Assembly: GCA_041395525.1 (NCBI GenBank)
Contig: JAWLAH010000001.1
Location: forward strand, 62,001-126,000
From: CADEED01 sp020442965
GTDB taxonomy: Bacteria; Pseudomonadota; Gammaproteobacteria; Steroidobacterales; Steroidobacteraceae
Reading direction: 5' to 3'
DNA length: 64,000 bases
Under the pieces are notes generated by a model. It worked only from the letters and a program-made list of their open reading frames with translations. It was not told the DNA's origin and ran no database searches. The position numbers were made by a program, and so were the translations under genes. Below are positions 7,880-15,304 of this stretch, in pieces. Positions within the stretch are counted from its first letter, which is position 1; each line of letters opens with the position of its first letter.

Positions 7880-8881
7880 CTATCTCTCGACCAGTTCGAC
7901 CCTGCGGTTCTTGACGCGCCCTGCTTCGGTTCGATTGCTCTCGACCGGCGCCAACATGCCGACGCCCCGCGGCACGAGACGCTTGGCGTCAATACCCTGC
8001 TTCGACACCAGCGCCTGCACGACCGCCGCCGCGCGCTTTCTCGAGAGTTCGACATTGAAATCGAGCGCCCCCTGGTTATCCGTATGACCAACGACTAACA
8101 GGTTGATCTTTGGATTCGCAACGAGATACTTGGCGATTTCGTCGAGCTGACTCGCCGAGGCGGGCTTCAAGACGGCGCTATTCGTGTCAAACAGCACGCC
8201 GTAGAGCAGCGCCTTGCCAGTGGTTGCAATACTGCTCTTCATCGCCGCCGCGTCGACCTGAACCTGACCTGTCGCTGCCGCGCGGGGCTGGATGACAATC
8301 TGGTAGATCGCCGGGCGGGCCGTGACGTTCTTGGCGTCATCTTCGTACCTACCGATCATGACCAATGCATACAGCGGCGCCGCGGTCGTACCTCCCTGGG
8401 CCGCGACAAAATACGACTCGGAATTGGCGAAACTGGCATTGCCCATCCGGAACCTGTCGATCGGCGTGTCCTTCGCGTACACACTGCCATGCGAGATCTC
8501 GCCGCAGTCCGATGGCGCGCAACTGTAGAGCACGCGGAACCCACCTGTCTTGAGCGCAGCCACATAGTTGCGGAACACTTCCGCGGCAGTCGTCTGGGCG
8601 GGCGCCGCATACAGGAAACGAAATACAATACCCTCGACGTCACGTGATTTCTTGGCAGCCGCGCGCTCCGTCTGGTAGTCCCAGGCCAAGGGCCCCAGCT
8701 CCATGCGGATCTTCTCGAACGGTGTTTCGGTCGCCGCGACCAGGGTCGCGCCGTTGTAGCGCTTGATCGCGGGATGATCTTTCAATTCCGCCGCGGTCGC
8801 CTGCGCAGCAACCAGGCAAGATAGCAACAGCACGCTCGCGCACATGCTAACGATTGAGATGTCGCGAGTCACTAACTTCAT
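7880..8881 (-). CDS. OmpA-domain outer membrane protein (DUF4892-like N-terminal part)
   Basis: A 333-residue exported protein. A signal peptide covers roughly residues 1-30, ending AAQATAAEL. Residues about 35-200 form a domain containing RFLYAAPAQTTAAEVFRNY and CAPSDCGEIS, resembling DUF4892. Residues about 225-333 are an OmpA C-terminal peptidoglycan-binding domain: GVLFDTNSAVLKP, LLVVGHTDNQG, ELSRKRAAAV and AGRVKNRRVELV. It likely links the outer membrane or periplasm to peptidoglycan. The stop lies seven bases from the convergent LysR stop, with no terminator between. An inverted repeat at 8894-8930 lies just upstream of the start. Confidence 0.88.
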   Translation of the reverse strand: MKLVTRDISIVSMCASVLLLSCLVAAQATAAELKDHPAIKRYNGATLVAATETPFEKIRMELGPLAWDYQTERAAAKKSRDVEGIVFRFLYAAPAQTTAAEVFRNYVAALKTGGFRVLYSCAPSDCGEISHGSVYAKDTPIDRFRMGNASFANSESYFVAAQGGTTAAPLYALVMIGRYEDDAKNVTARPAIYQIVIQPRAAATGQVQVDAAAMKSSIATTGKALLYGVLFDTNSAVLKPASASQLDEIAKYLVANPKINLLVVGHTDNQGALDFNVELSRKRAAAVVQALVSKQGIDAKRLVPRGVGMLAPVESNRTEAGRVKNRRVELVER

Positions 8882-8893
8882 GTTCTATCCCGT

Positions 8894-8930
8894 GCAGGCA
8901 TTCAGGCGCAAAGTATCGCGCGATGCCTGC
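8894..8930. repeat. 8-bp inverted repeat upstream of the OmpA-like gene
   Basis: GCAGGCAT at 8894-8901 is repeated inverted as ATGCCTGC at 8923-8930, with a 21-base spacer. A weak minus-strand -10 (GATACT) falls between the arms, so the repeat could be an operator for the gene starting at 8881. It is not followed by a T-run and is too widely spaced for a terminator. Confidence 0.35.
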
Positions 8931-9008
8931 GGGCAACCAAACGTTGCGACTTGGCGACAGCTATTTCGTTACGACAGGCACGCAACCAACCCGGGATCAT
9001 CTGATCAC

Positions 9009-9902
9009 TCAGGCGCCGTACAAGGGCTTCTTCAACTTCCAGCGCTTATGCGACCAGGGCCAATCGGGTGGTGCCGATCGGATCTGCGCTTCTACCAGAG
9101 CCGCGTAGCGTTCGGTGAATTCGCCACGTTCGAGTTTCTCGCCCGCAGTCGCGAGCGGCCGGAAACTCATGACGTAGCGGCCGCGGCCCGTGCGCCGCAG
9201 CTCGATAAACAGCGCCGCATAGTGCGTCGCTCTAACAATTTCCTCAGCCCCCAGGAAAAAAGCCGTGTCGCGATTGAGGAAGTGCAGCCAGTGTTTGCGT
9301 TCGCTGTTGACTGGCTCTTGATCGGCGACCATCGCGATCGCGCGCGGGGTTGCGCGCTTCTTGATGATATCGGCGAGCAAGGTATCGGCCGGCACCATGC
9401 GGGCGCCGAATCGCGTGCGGATCTTCAACATCTCGCGCTCCGCCCAGCTATCCACCAGCGGCTTGTAGGCGGCATCGAGCGGATAAGACAGCTGCGCGCT
9501 CAAGGAGAGGAGCATCCATTCCCAGTTGCACTGATGCGCGGCGACGCAGAGTACCGGCTTGCCGACTGCCAGCAGGCGTTCCAGCTCCGGGAGATTGCTG
9601 ATGCTCACACGTTCGGTAATCTCCGCGCGCGACAGACGGGCTGATTTGACTATCTCGAGCAGCATATCGGCGAAACCGCGATAATAGTCGCGTATGACCG
9701 TGCGCAGCGTCGCTTCGTCGAATTCCGGAAATGCGATTCGTAGATTGCCTTCGACGACATGACGACGATACGGAAAGACTCGATCGGCGAGCACGGCCAG
9801 AAAGCGCGCGAACGCGTGCAGCCAAGACAACGGCAGCGCTGCAAAAATGCGCACCCACCAGGCCGACGGCGCAGCCTCAGCGAGCGAAATCTCCCTATTC
9901 AT
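9009..9902 (-). CDS. LpxL/HtrB-like lipid A acyltransferase family protein
   Basis: A 297-residue member of the bacterial lipid A (Kdo2-lipid IVA) acyltransferase family. An N-terminal hydrophobic stretch (ALPLSWLHAFARFLAVLADR) precedes RRHVVEGNLRIAFPE. The catalytic H-x4-E motif is seen in AAHQCNWEWMLL, and VADQEPVNSERKHW and FFLGAEEIVRATH follow the family pattern. It should act on the inner face of the inner membrane, adding a secondary acyl chain to lipid A or an ornithine/aryl lipid. It stands alone, with its own likely -10 at 9943-9948, so lipid A is not the only possible acceptor. Confidence 0.87.
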   Translation of the reverse strand: MNREISLAEAAPSAWWVRIFAALPLSWLHAFARFLAVLADRVFPYRRHVVEGNLRIAFPEFDEATLRTVIRDYYRGFADMLLEIVKSARLSRAEITERVSISNLPELERLLAVGKPVLCVAAHQCNWEWMLLSLSAQLSYPLDAAYKPLVDSWAEREMLKIRTRFGARMVPADTLLADIIKKRATPRAIAMVADQEPVNSERKHWLHFLNRDTAFFLGAEEIVRATHYAALFIELRRTGRGRYVMSFRPLATAGEKLERGEFTERYAALVEAQIRSAPPDWPWSHKRWKLKKPLYGA

Positions 9903-9942
9903 CCGGCATCCGAACCGCCAGCGCCTCGAATCATGGCCGGCG

Positions 9943-9948
9943 ATTCTA
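9943..9948 (-). promoter_or_regulatory. Candidate -10 box for the LpxL-like gene
   Basis: Minus-strand TAGAAT at 9943-9948 sits about 40 bases before the ATG at 9902, in the 63-base gap after the TadE gene. The matching -35 (CTGTAA, 17-base spacer) is poor. Confidence 0.3.
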
Positions 9949-9965
9949 AGCCGATTCAGCCGATC

Positions 9966-10649
9966 TTACAGGCCCATCGCCCGCCGTTGCGGCGCTGATT
10001 GCATGTGAACGATCGCCTGAGCAGAGATGGGTACGCGATTGGCAGCGTAGCAAAGCTGATGAAACGCGTTGGCATCGGTCAGGCGCAGGGTCGACGTGAT
10101 CATTCGATCGATGATCGGAAAGATGAGTCGGTAGCAATAGTCGACGCGAATCTTGAGCAAGTTCGCCTGCTGGATGGTTTGCTGCGACGATGCGCCGTTG
10201 CGTCGGCGATACTGCAGGTTGTCGTTGGGAATCTGCCGCACGCCGAACTGGCTCTCTTCGAAGTCTGCGAACGAGGCGCGCGTCGGGTTCAGCACCCGGA
10301 GCCGCGTGCGGATGGGATTCATCACATCAGCGCGCGCCGATATGTAAGCGCGCCCAACCACGCCCGCGACATTGGCATTGGTCAGCTCCGTATCCGTCCG
10401 CGCGTAGAGCGGTACGAGGCCCTTCGCCAGATAGTTGTTCATCTGCGTCTTGCTGCCGTTGTGAACCGAACCGGCACGGGCAGCGAGAAACGTCGCGTAG
10501 TTCAGCGTGTTCTTCGCCGTGTACAACAGCCCGAGCTGCAAGATCGCCATCGCCATCGGAATCATGACAAACAACGCGACGACGTAGAACTCGACGGTCG
10601 CCGCACCGCGCAGCGCGAACTTGCCACGCAGTTTGCGACGCCGCGTCAC
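9966..10649 (-). CDS. TadE-like pilus assembly / pseudopilin protein
   Basis: A 227-residue protein with a charged N-terminus then RGAATVEFYVVALFVMIPMAM, the TadE hydrophobic segment with the conserved glutamate five residues into it. The rest is a soluble periplasmic domain. TadE proteins are minor pseudopilins of Flp/Tad systems, processed by TadV-type peptidase. No other tad gene (ATPase, secretin, Flp pilin) is present in the window, so this is an orphan whose partner genes lie elsewhere or are absent. The GTG start at 10649 overlaps the TPR gene stop (GTGA), so the two are coupled. Confidence 0.83.
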   Translation of the reverse strand: MTRRRKLRGKFALRGAATVEFYVVALFVMIPMAMAILQLGLLYTAKNTLNYATFLAARAGSVHNGSKTQMNNYLAKGLVPLYARTDTELTNANVAGVVGRAYISARADVMNPIRTRLRVLNPTRASFADFEESQFGVRQIPNDNLQYRRRNGASSQQTIQQANLLKIRVDYCYRLIFPIIDRMITSTLRLTDANAFHQLCYAANRVPISAQAIVHMQSAPQRRAMGL

Positions 10650-10948
10650 TTTGCAGCCACCGCAGCGTTCGTGGGCCCGCCGCGCGCCAGATTGGCCGGC
10701 ACCAACGCATCAAGCGCCTTGATAAAGCCATCGAGATTGCGGCGATCGTTCCGCTCGACTGCGCGCTGGCGCGCCTCCGCGGCCGAACTGCTGGCGAGCG
10801 CGGCATAGGCAAGCGCCCGATTGTGCCACAGGTGCAAATCGTCGCGACCAAAGTTGACAGCGGCATCGTAGGCTTGGACCGCCAATTGAGGTCGATTGGT
10901 ACGCAGAAAAATTGTTCCGAGTGTGTACCAGACATCCGGATCCAGCAT
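10646..10948 (-). CDS. Small tetratricopeptide-repeat protein
   Basis: A 100-residue protein with two TPR-like helical pairs (DPDVWYTLGTIFLRTNRPQLA; NFGRDDLHLWHNRALAYAAL), followed by a charged helix. No signal peptide. It lies three bases after the DUF202 stop and is coupled to the TadE gene by a GTGA overlap. TPR proteins commonly accompany Tad pili (TadD-like), and this could be a short TadD analogue; that link is inferred from its neighbour only. Confidence 0.65.
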   Translation of the reverse strand: MLDPDVWYTLGTIFLRTNRPQLAVQAYDAAVNFGRDDLHLWHNRALAYAALASSSAAEARQRAVERNDRRNLDGFIKALDALVPANLARGGPTNAAVAAK

Positions 10949-10951
10949 TGA

Positions 10952-11281
10952 TCAGTACATTACACCGTGCAGCACGAACGCCACGAGCGACAGCATCAGC
11001 ATGCCTAACATGATCGCAAGCAGTGTCTCGGCGTGTGAATGCGAGACGCTCCGCGTGTCGGGCGACTCGATCCACTTGCGGATGTGATGAAAGCGGATGA
11101 CCGAAAACAAGATCAGCAACATACCAAATGCGAGCAGTACACCGGTGAGCACGCCGGGCAGAGGCGCGACAGAACCCACTCGGGCGATCAGAAGGCCGAA
11201 GCCCACGATCGCGATGGACGTGCGTACCCAGGCCAAGAATGTTCTTTCATTTGCTGCATGATCTGGATAGTTCTTGATCAT
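10952..11281 (-). CDS. DUF202 (YidH-like) inner membrane protein
   Basis: A 109-residue membrane protein. The opening DHAANERTFLAWVRTSIAIV is the DUF202 signature, followed by three hydrophobic segments. ATG 11281 was chosen over an upstream in-frame ATG at 11332 because AGGGAG lies five bases before it and the family begins here. It heads a minus-strand operon with the TPR and TadE genes. The family's function is unknown. Confidence 0.85.
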   Translation of the reverse strand: MIKNYPDHAANERTFLAWVRTSIAIVGFGLLIARVGSVAPLPGVLTGVLLAFGMLLILFSVIRFHHIRKWIESPDTRSVSHSHAETLLAIMLGMLMLSLVAFVLHGVMY

Positions 11282-11505
11282 GAAAACTCCCTGTGCGGGC
11301 ATCCGTTGCGCAGACGCTGCGATAATGATCAATCCATTCTATCTGCACCACCGCGCCACCGGGTCTGTTCCAGTTGCGCGGACGCGGCACGAGGCCGTTG
11401 TCACAAGCGAACTACCACGCTGGTTGACGGTATGGCGCAACACCCTCATGACTATCTCGCGATCAGTCGGCGCGGCGCTTCTGAGGTGCTGCATGCGCCC
11501 AAATA

Positions 11506-11581
11506 TGGTGCCGGGGAGAGGAATCGAACCTCCGACCTACGCATTACGAATGCGCCGCTCTACCAACTGAGCTACCCCGGC
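11506..11581 (-). tRNA. tRNA-Thr (anticodon CGT)
   Basis: On the minus strand GCCGGGG pairs with CCCCGGC as the acceptor stem, the D-arm is TAGCTCAGTTGGTAGAGC, the anticodon loop TTCGTAA sits on a GCGCA/TGCGT stem, and the T-arm contains GGTTCGATTCC. CCA is encoded. Anticodon CGT reads the Thr codon ACG. Length is 76 bases. Confidence 0.95.
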
Positions 11582-11631
11582 AAATTAGCGAACCCGCACA
11601 ACCAGCAATGGGGTGCGATTAGGGCGGCGGA

Positions 11632-11660
11632 ATTCTAGTCGCCGCGCGCCTGCGAGGCAA
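11632..11660 (-). promoter_or_regulatory. Sigma-70-type promoter for tRNA-Thr
   Basis: Minus strand: -35 TTGCCT (11655-11660), 17-base spacer, -10 TAGAAT (11632-11637). The tRNA 5' end is about 50 bases downstream. Confidence 0.6.
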
Positions 11661-11687
11661 TTCAAATGGCCAAAAGCGTGCGCACGC

Positions 11688-12935
11688 TCAGGCAGCCAAT
11701 CGGCGCTGTACCTCATCGACATCGAGTCCCGAGGGCAGCGGCTTCAGGAACATATACAGGACGGCGGCCAGCATCAGAGGCAGCGCGCCACCGCAGAACA
11801 TCGCCCAGTCCCAGCCGTAGCGGTCCGCGAGCCAACCAATCAACGCCGGCCCGGTGGCCTGCCCCAACACGACCGCGAAGGAACTCGCAAACGCGATACC
11901 GGTGGCGCGCAAACGAGTTGGGAACAGCTCGGCGACGTACGCGAATTTGACTGCAGCCGTGCCGAGCAGGAAAACCGCCATGATCGAAAAGGCGATCAGA
12001 CTCTGAACATACCCCTCGGAGAGCCGCAGGAACACCATGAAAAACACGCTGCCGAGCAGGGTCCAGATAATAGTGGTTGTCCGGCGAGTCAGATAGAACT
12101 CACCGACCCAGGCTGCGGCGAAATAGCCCAGCAGTCCGATCAGATTGCTCAGGCCGACGAGTGTTGCCGTCCCGGCAATCTCGAAACCGCGTTGTTCGTG
12201 AAAGTAGGTAGGCGCAAAGAGGAACGTGCCGCCGTACGCCACCACGAAGCAATACTGTGCGGCGAACAGCGTCAACGTGCGGCGGCGCAACTGCGGCGCG
12301 AACAGGTCCCGAAACGACGCGGGGCGATCGCGCGGCTGCGCGGGTGCGAGGCGCGTCGACTCGCGCACGACTCGGCGAATCACCCACACGAAGGGCATGC
12401 TGACGAGGCCGGTCAGAAACAACACTCGCCAACCGTGCGACTGCAGCAGCAGTACAGCCAAGATCGAGGCTAGAAACCAGCCGATGGGATACGCGATTTG
12501 CAACAGGCCGGTCATCAGCCCGCGAATTCGCGCGGGCGCTTCCTCGACGACCAGTGCTCCTGTGGCCGGATACAGCAAACCGCCTGAGGCAATGCTGCCG
12601 GCTCGAACGGCAACCAGCGGCAGGAGACTGGTGGTCAGCGCATGTGCGGCCACGAACAATGATGACGCCAGGGTACCGAAGATCAGCATCTTGCGGCGAC
12701 CGTAGCGATCAGCGAGCAACCCCAGCCAGATGAGACCCAAGCCACCCAGCGCGAATGGGATCCCGGACAACAAACCCAACTGGGTACGTGTCAGCTGAAA
12801 TTCAAGCTTGATCAGCGGCAGCGCATAGCTCCAGAGCGCCAGATCCATCTGACTGAAGCCATAGGTCGCGAAACACACCAGCCAAAGTCGACCTGGGTAG
12901 CCGCGCGTCAGCGCGATGACTTCGCGCAGCTTCAA
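11688..12935 (-). CDS. MFS transporter
   Basis: A 415-residue protein with about twelve hydrophobic segments. The A-motif between helices 2 and 3 is GLLADRYGRRKMLIFG and the repeat in the second half is GWLADRYGWDWAMF; AELFPTRLRATGIAFAS matches the metabolite/sugar-porter branch. Substrate is unknown. The frame starts at TTG 12935 without a clear Shine-Dalgarno, so the start is uncertain by some codons. It lies six bases after the stop of a Fur-family regulator and is probably co-transcribed with it, which hints at metal- or peroxide-linked regulation. Confidence 0.9.
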   Translation of the reverse strand: MKLREVIALTRGYPGRLWLVCFATYGFSQMDLALWSYALPLIKLEFQLTRTQLGLLSGIPFALGGLGLIWLGLLADRYGRRKMLIFGTLASSLFVAAHALTTSLLPLVAVRAGSIASGGLLYPATGALVVEEAPARIRGLMTGLLQIAYPIGWFLASILAVLLLQSHGWRVLFLTGLVSMPFVWVIRRVVRESTRLAPAQPRDRPASFRDLFAPQLRRRTLTLFAAQYCFVVAYGGTFLFAPTYFHEQRGFEIAGTATLVGLSNLIGLLGYFAAAWVGEFYLTRRTTTIIWTLLGSVFFMVFLRLSEGYVQSLIAFSIMAVFLLGTAAVKFAYVAELFPTRLRATGIAFASSFAVVLGQATGPALIGWLADRYGWDWAMFCGGALPLMLAAVLYMFLKPLPSGLDVDEVQRRLAA

Positions 12936-12941
12936 TGAGAG

Positions 12942-13376
12942 TTACTTGTTAGCTAAGCGTCGCAGCCGGATCGTCAGATCGACTCCAACCACTGCAAAAC
13001 CTGGCGGCGGCTCGGGAAAACGACTGAAACTGACCTGCGATTCCTCGACATCACTCCACGAGCCGCCATCCAGGTCGTGAAAGTGGTAGTGCGGATGCGT
13101 GTTGGAGTCAAACAGCGCTCGCTCGTCGCCCGACGAGACCTGCCGGACAAAACCGTGCGCAGCCAGCAGATTGAGCGTGTTGTAGACCGTTGCCTTGGAG
13201 ACGCGCGTCCCGGCTTGCTTGAGCGTAGCGATGATCTGCTCAGCCGTCATGTGCTGCGGCGTCGCCAGCAGGAGCGACGCAATCTTGAGTCGCTGCGCAG
13301 TCGGCCGCACCCCGCGTGCCGCCAGACTCTCGGCGAGTCTCGCTCGGTCGACCGGCGGCACGATCTGCATCGTCAT
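12942..13376 (-). CDS. Fur-family transcriptional repressor lacking the CxxC zinc sites (Irr/PerR-like)
   Basis: A 144-residue protein. The winged helix covers residues about 10-85: AARGVRPTAQRLKIASLLL, HMTAEQIIATLKQ and SKATVYNTLNLLAAHGFV. The dimerisation part has the histidine cluster HPHYHFHD but the cysteines that usually follow in Fur are replaced (DLDGGSW), so the structural zinc site is missing, as in Irr-like members. ATG 13376 was chosen because GGA precedes it closely; the longer frame runs over the hairpin and divergent promoter region. A minus-strand TATAGT at 13393-13398 may be its -10. It is followed by an MFS gene. Confidence 0.87.
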   Translation of the reverse strand: MTMQIVPPVDRARLAESLAARGVRPTAQRLKIASLLLATPQHMTAEQIIATLKQAGTRVSKATVYNTLNLLAAHGFVRQVSSGDERALFDSNTHPHYHFHDLDGGSWSDVEESQVSFSRFPEPPPGFAVVGVDLTIRLRRLANK

Positions 13377-13436
13377 ATTTCCATTATCGCGAACTATAGC
13401 GTGCAAAAGGCCTGAATACCGTCGTTTGCGCTCGAT

Positions 13437-13459
13437 TTGCGCTGCCACCGGCAGCGCAA
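13437..13459. repeat. Perfect 10-bp hairpin between the Fur-like gene and the pilin operon
   Basis: TTGCGCTGCC (13437-13446), a 3-base loop ACC, then GGCAGCGCAA (13450-13459). It lies in the divergent intergenic region. There is no T-run, so it is not a typical terminator; an operator or an mRNA leader structure of the pilin operon is more likely. Confidence 0.6.
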
Positions 13460-13505
13460 GCCGCGGCAAGATCTCTTGGCCTGAGGCCTCGAAGGAGTTG
13501 TCGGC

Positions 13506-14021
13506 ATGCGAAGTGCACACGGAGTCACACTGATCGAGTTGCTCACAGCACTGGCATTGCTCGCCATTCTCGCCGCGGCAGCGGCGCCGGGCTTTCGGCA
13601 TATGGCACGCCGGGCTGCCGTCCTGAGCGCGACACACGAGATCATGAGCGCTCTGCATTCCACACGGGCCGCTGCGATCACGCGTGGCCAGCCGGGGATC
13701 GTTTGCGTGACAGGCACGACCGGCACCTGCCTCAACGTGATCGATCGACCCGGCGACGGTTACCTGGCGTGGCTCGACACGGGCGCTGACCGCGGCAGGC
13801 TCGATCCGCGCGACACCGTGCTATTTCGCTCGCGTCTGCCCGGGCGAATCAGCCTGCGCGGCAGCCGCACGAGTGTCACCTTCTGGCCTGTCTCGCGCGC
13901 TGGCACCACCAACACATTGTCCATCTGCGATCGCGACGCGATCGCCGCACCGTCGCAGGTCATCGTTAGCCAATCCGGGCGACCCCGCCTCGCAACCGCG
14001 CCAGCACGAGCGTGCGAATGA
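13506..14021 (+). CDS. FimT/GspH-like minor pilin (first copy)
   Basis: A 171-residue prepilin-like protein. The leader MRSAHG ends at the prepilin peptidase site before VTLIELLTALALLAI, with the +5 glutamate present. The rest is a GspH/FimT-like domain including SALHSTRAAAITRG and SICDRD, with several cysteines (ICVTGTTGTCL-like stretch). AAGGAG lies eight bases before the ATG. It is the first gene of the minor-pilin operon; a similar protein follows at 14136. It probably primes pilus assembly or binds DNA, as proposed for FimT, but this is family knowledge. Confidence 0.85.
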   Translation: MRSAHGVTLIELLTALALLAILAAAAAPGFRHMARRAAVLSATHEIMSALHSTRAAAITRGQPGIVCVTGTTGTCLNVIDRPGDGYLAWLDTGADRGRLDPRDTVLFRSRLPGRISLRGSRTSVTFWPVSRAGTTNTLSICDRDAIAAPSQVIVSQSGRPRLATAPARACE

Positions 14022-14135
14022 TTCCACTCGTCGAGACGCACGGTCGTCGGTCCCCAGACGCCGCTCATCGGATGACACGCGCCACTTCGCGTTTAGGGCT
14101 ATCGCATCGGGCGACAGAAGGCCGACAATGCGGTT

Positions 14136-14768
14136 ATGGGGCTCCATTCGTCTCGCTTCTGCGGTTTACCTTATTCCGCACGCGGCTTTACGCTGCTCGA
14201 GCTGATGTTCGCGATCGCCATCGCGGCCGTCATTCTCGCGGTCGGCGCGCCAAGTTTCGCCGAATTCCGTCGCAACGCACGCCTCACCAGTGTCGCCAAT
14301 GATTTCCTCGCGGCAACCCAGCTGGCTCGCACCGAAGCGATCAAGCGCCGCACCACTGTCTCGATCTGTCCATCCTCGAGCGCCAGTAGTAATGCCCCGG
14401 CTTGCGACAGCGCGGATTTCGGCGGCTGGATCATCTTCGAAGACAGCGATCGCAGTTGCACGCGCGAAGCGGCCGAAGCCGTGATTTGCGGCGAGGCCCC
14501 GATCAATGACGCGGGAGTGTCGGATACTTTCCGAGTAACTGCTGCCGCGAACGGCGGATGCGTGTCGATCGCGTCCACAGGCTATGTCGACGACCGGGCG
14601 GCTTTGCCGTCGCTGACCCGGATCGTGTACTGCGACGCGCGCGGCATCGCCGGCCAGGGCGGCTCGAATCGGGCCGACGCGCGGGCCCTGGCAGTCGATG
14701 CCAACGGTCGCGCTCGCATCACGCGCGAGGCCGACGTCATCTCTGCCTGGGGGATTGATTGCCCATGA
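14136..14768 (+). CDS. fimT: FimT/GspH-like minor pilin (second copy)
   Basis: A 210-residue prepilin. A long leader ends ARG before FTLLELMFAIAIAAVILAV, with the +5 glutamate. NDFLAATQLARTEAIKRR and TVSICPSS are typical of FimT/GspH. Several cysteines (ACDSADFGGW, SCTREAAEAVICGE, GIDCP end) suggest disulphides. It follows the first FimT-like gene after 114 bases and is coupled to pilV by an ATGA overlap, so it is clearly part of the operon. Confidence 0.88.
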   Translation: MGLHSSRFCGLPYSARGFTLLELMFAIAIAAVILAVGAPSFAEFRRNARLTSVANDFLAATQLARTEAIKRRTTVSICPSSSASSNAPACDSADFGGWIIFEDSDRSCTREAAEAVICGEAPINDAGVSDTFRVTAAANGGCVSIASTGYVDDRAALPSLTRIVYCDARGIAGQGGSNRADARALAVDANGRARITREADVISAWGIDCP

Positions 14769-15304
14769 ATCATATCGGTGCGTCGCAAGCGGGAGTCAGC
14801 CTGGTCGAATCATTGGTGGCTTTGCTGGTGCTCTCGATCGGGCTCCTGGGCATCGCCGGCTTGTTTGTCGACAACGTCAAGAACAGTCGCACTGCACTGC
14901 TTCGCACTCAAGCCATCAATCTGGTCACCGACATGGCCGATCGAATTCGCGCTAACAGTTCGGCGCAGGCTGCTTACGACATCGCCGCCTATGGCGGCGC
15001 GCCGGCGAAGCATCAATGCGCTCCGGACAACACCGCGGGCGGCAGCAACTGCAGTATCGATGAGCTGGCCGAAGACGATCTGGGCCGTTGGCTTGACTCC
15101 GTGCGGGCAACGCTTCCAGGGGCGGACCAGGTCGATTCGGCGGTGGTCGAGTACGACCCACCGGCCAATCCCGGGCAACCCGAGCAGTACGTGATTACCG
15201 TGCGCTGGCTCGAACCGGGTGCCACTGCCACCAACGACGATGCGACCGATGGGCGTTACCGCTATCGCTCGACCATCGTCGTGATGCCGCGCGAGCGCGT
15301 CTGA
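14765..15304 (+). CDS. pilV: Type IV pilus minor pilin PilV
   Basis: A 179-residue prepilin with leader MNHIGASQAG and mature start VSLVESLVALLVLSIGLLG, which is the PilV form, with the +5 glutamate. The sequence then has RTQAINLVTDMADRIRANSS, a strong PilV marker. The ATG overlaps the fimT stop by four bases, and its own stop overlaps the pilW ATG by one base. It should join PilW, PilX and FimU/FimT in the tip-priming complex. Confidence 0.93.
   Translation: MNHIGASQAGVSLVESLVALLVLSIGLLGIAGLFVDNVKNSRTALLRTQAINLVTDMADRIRANSSAQAAYDIAAYGGAPAKHQCAPDNTAGGSNCSIDELAEDDLGRWLDSVRATLPGADQVDSAVVEYDPPANPGQPEQYVITVRWLEPGATATNDDATDGRYRYRSTIVVMPRERV

Noticed and set aside
8844..9644. 266-codon plus-strand frame opposite the LpxL-like gene
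   Set aside because: Shadow of the minus-strand acyltransferase, whose catalytic motif and family pattern are clear.
11613..12473. 286-codon plus-strand frame rich in R, Q and E
   Set aside because: Composition typical of the antisense strand of a membrane protein; the MFS transporter on the minus strand is real.
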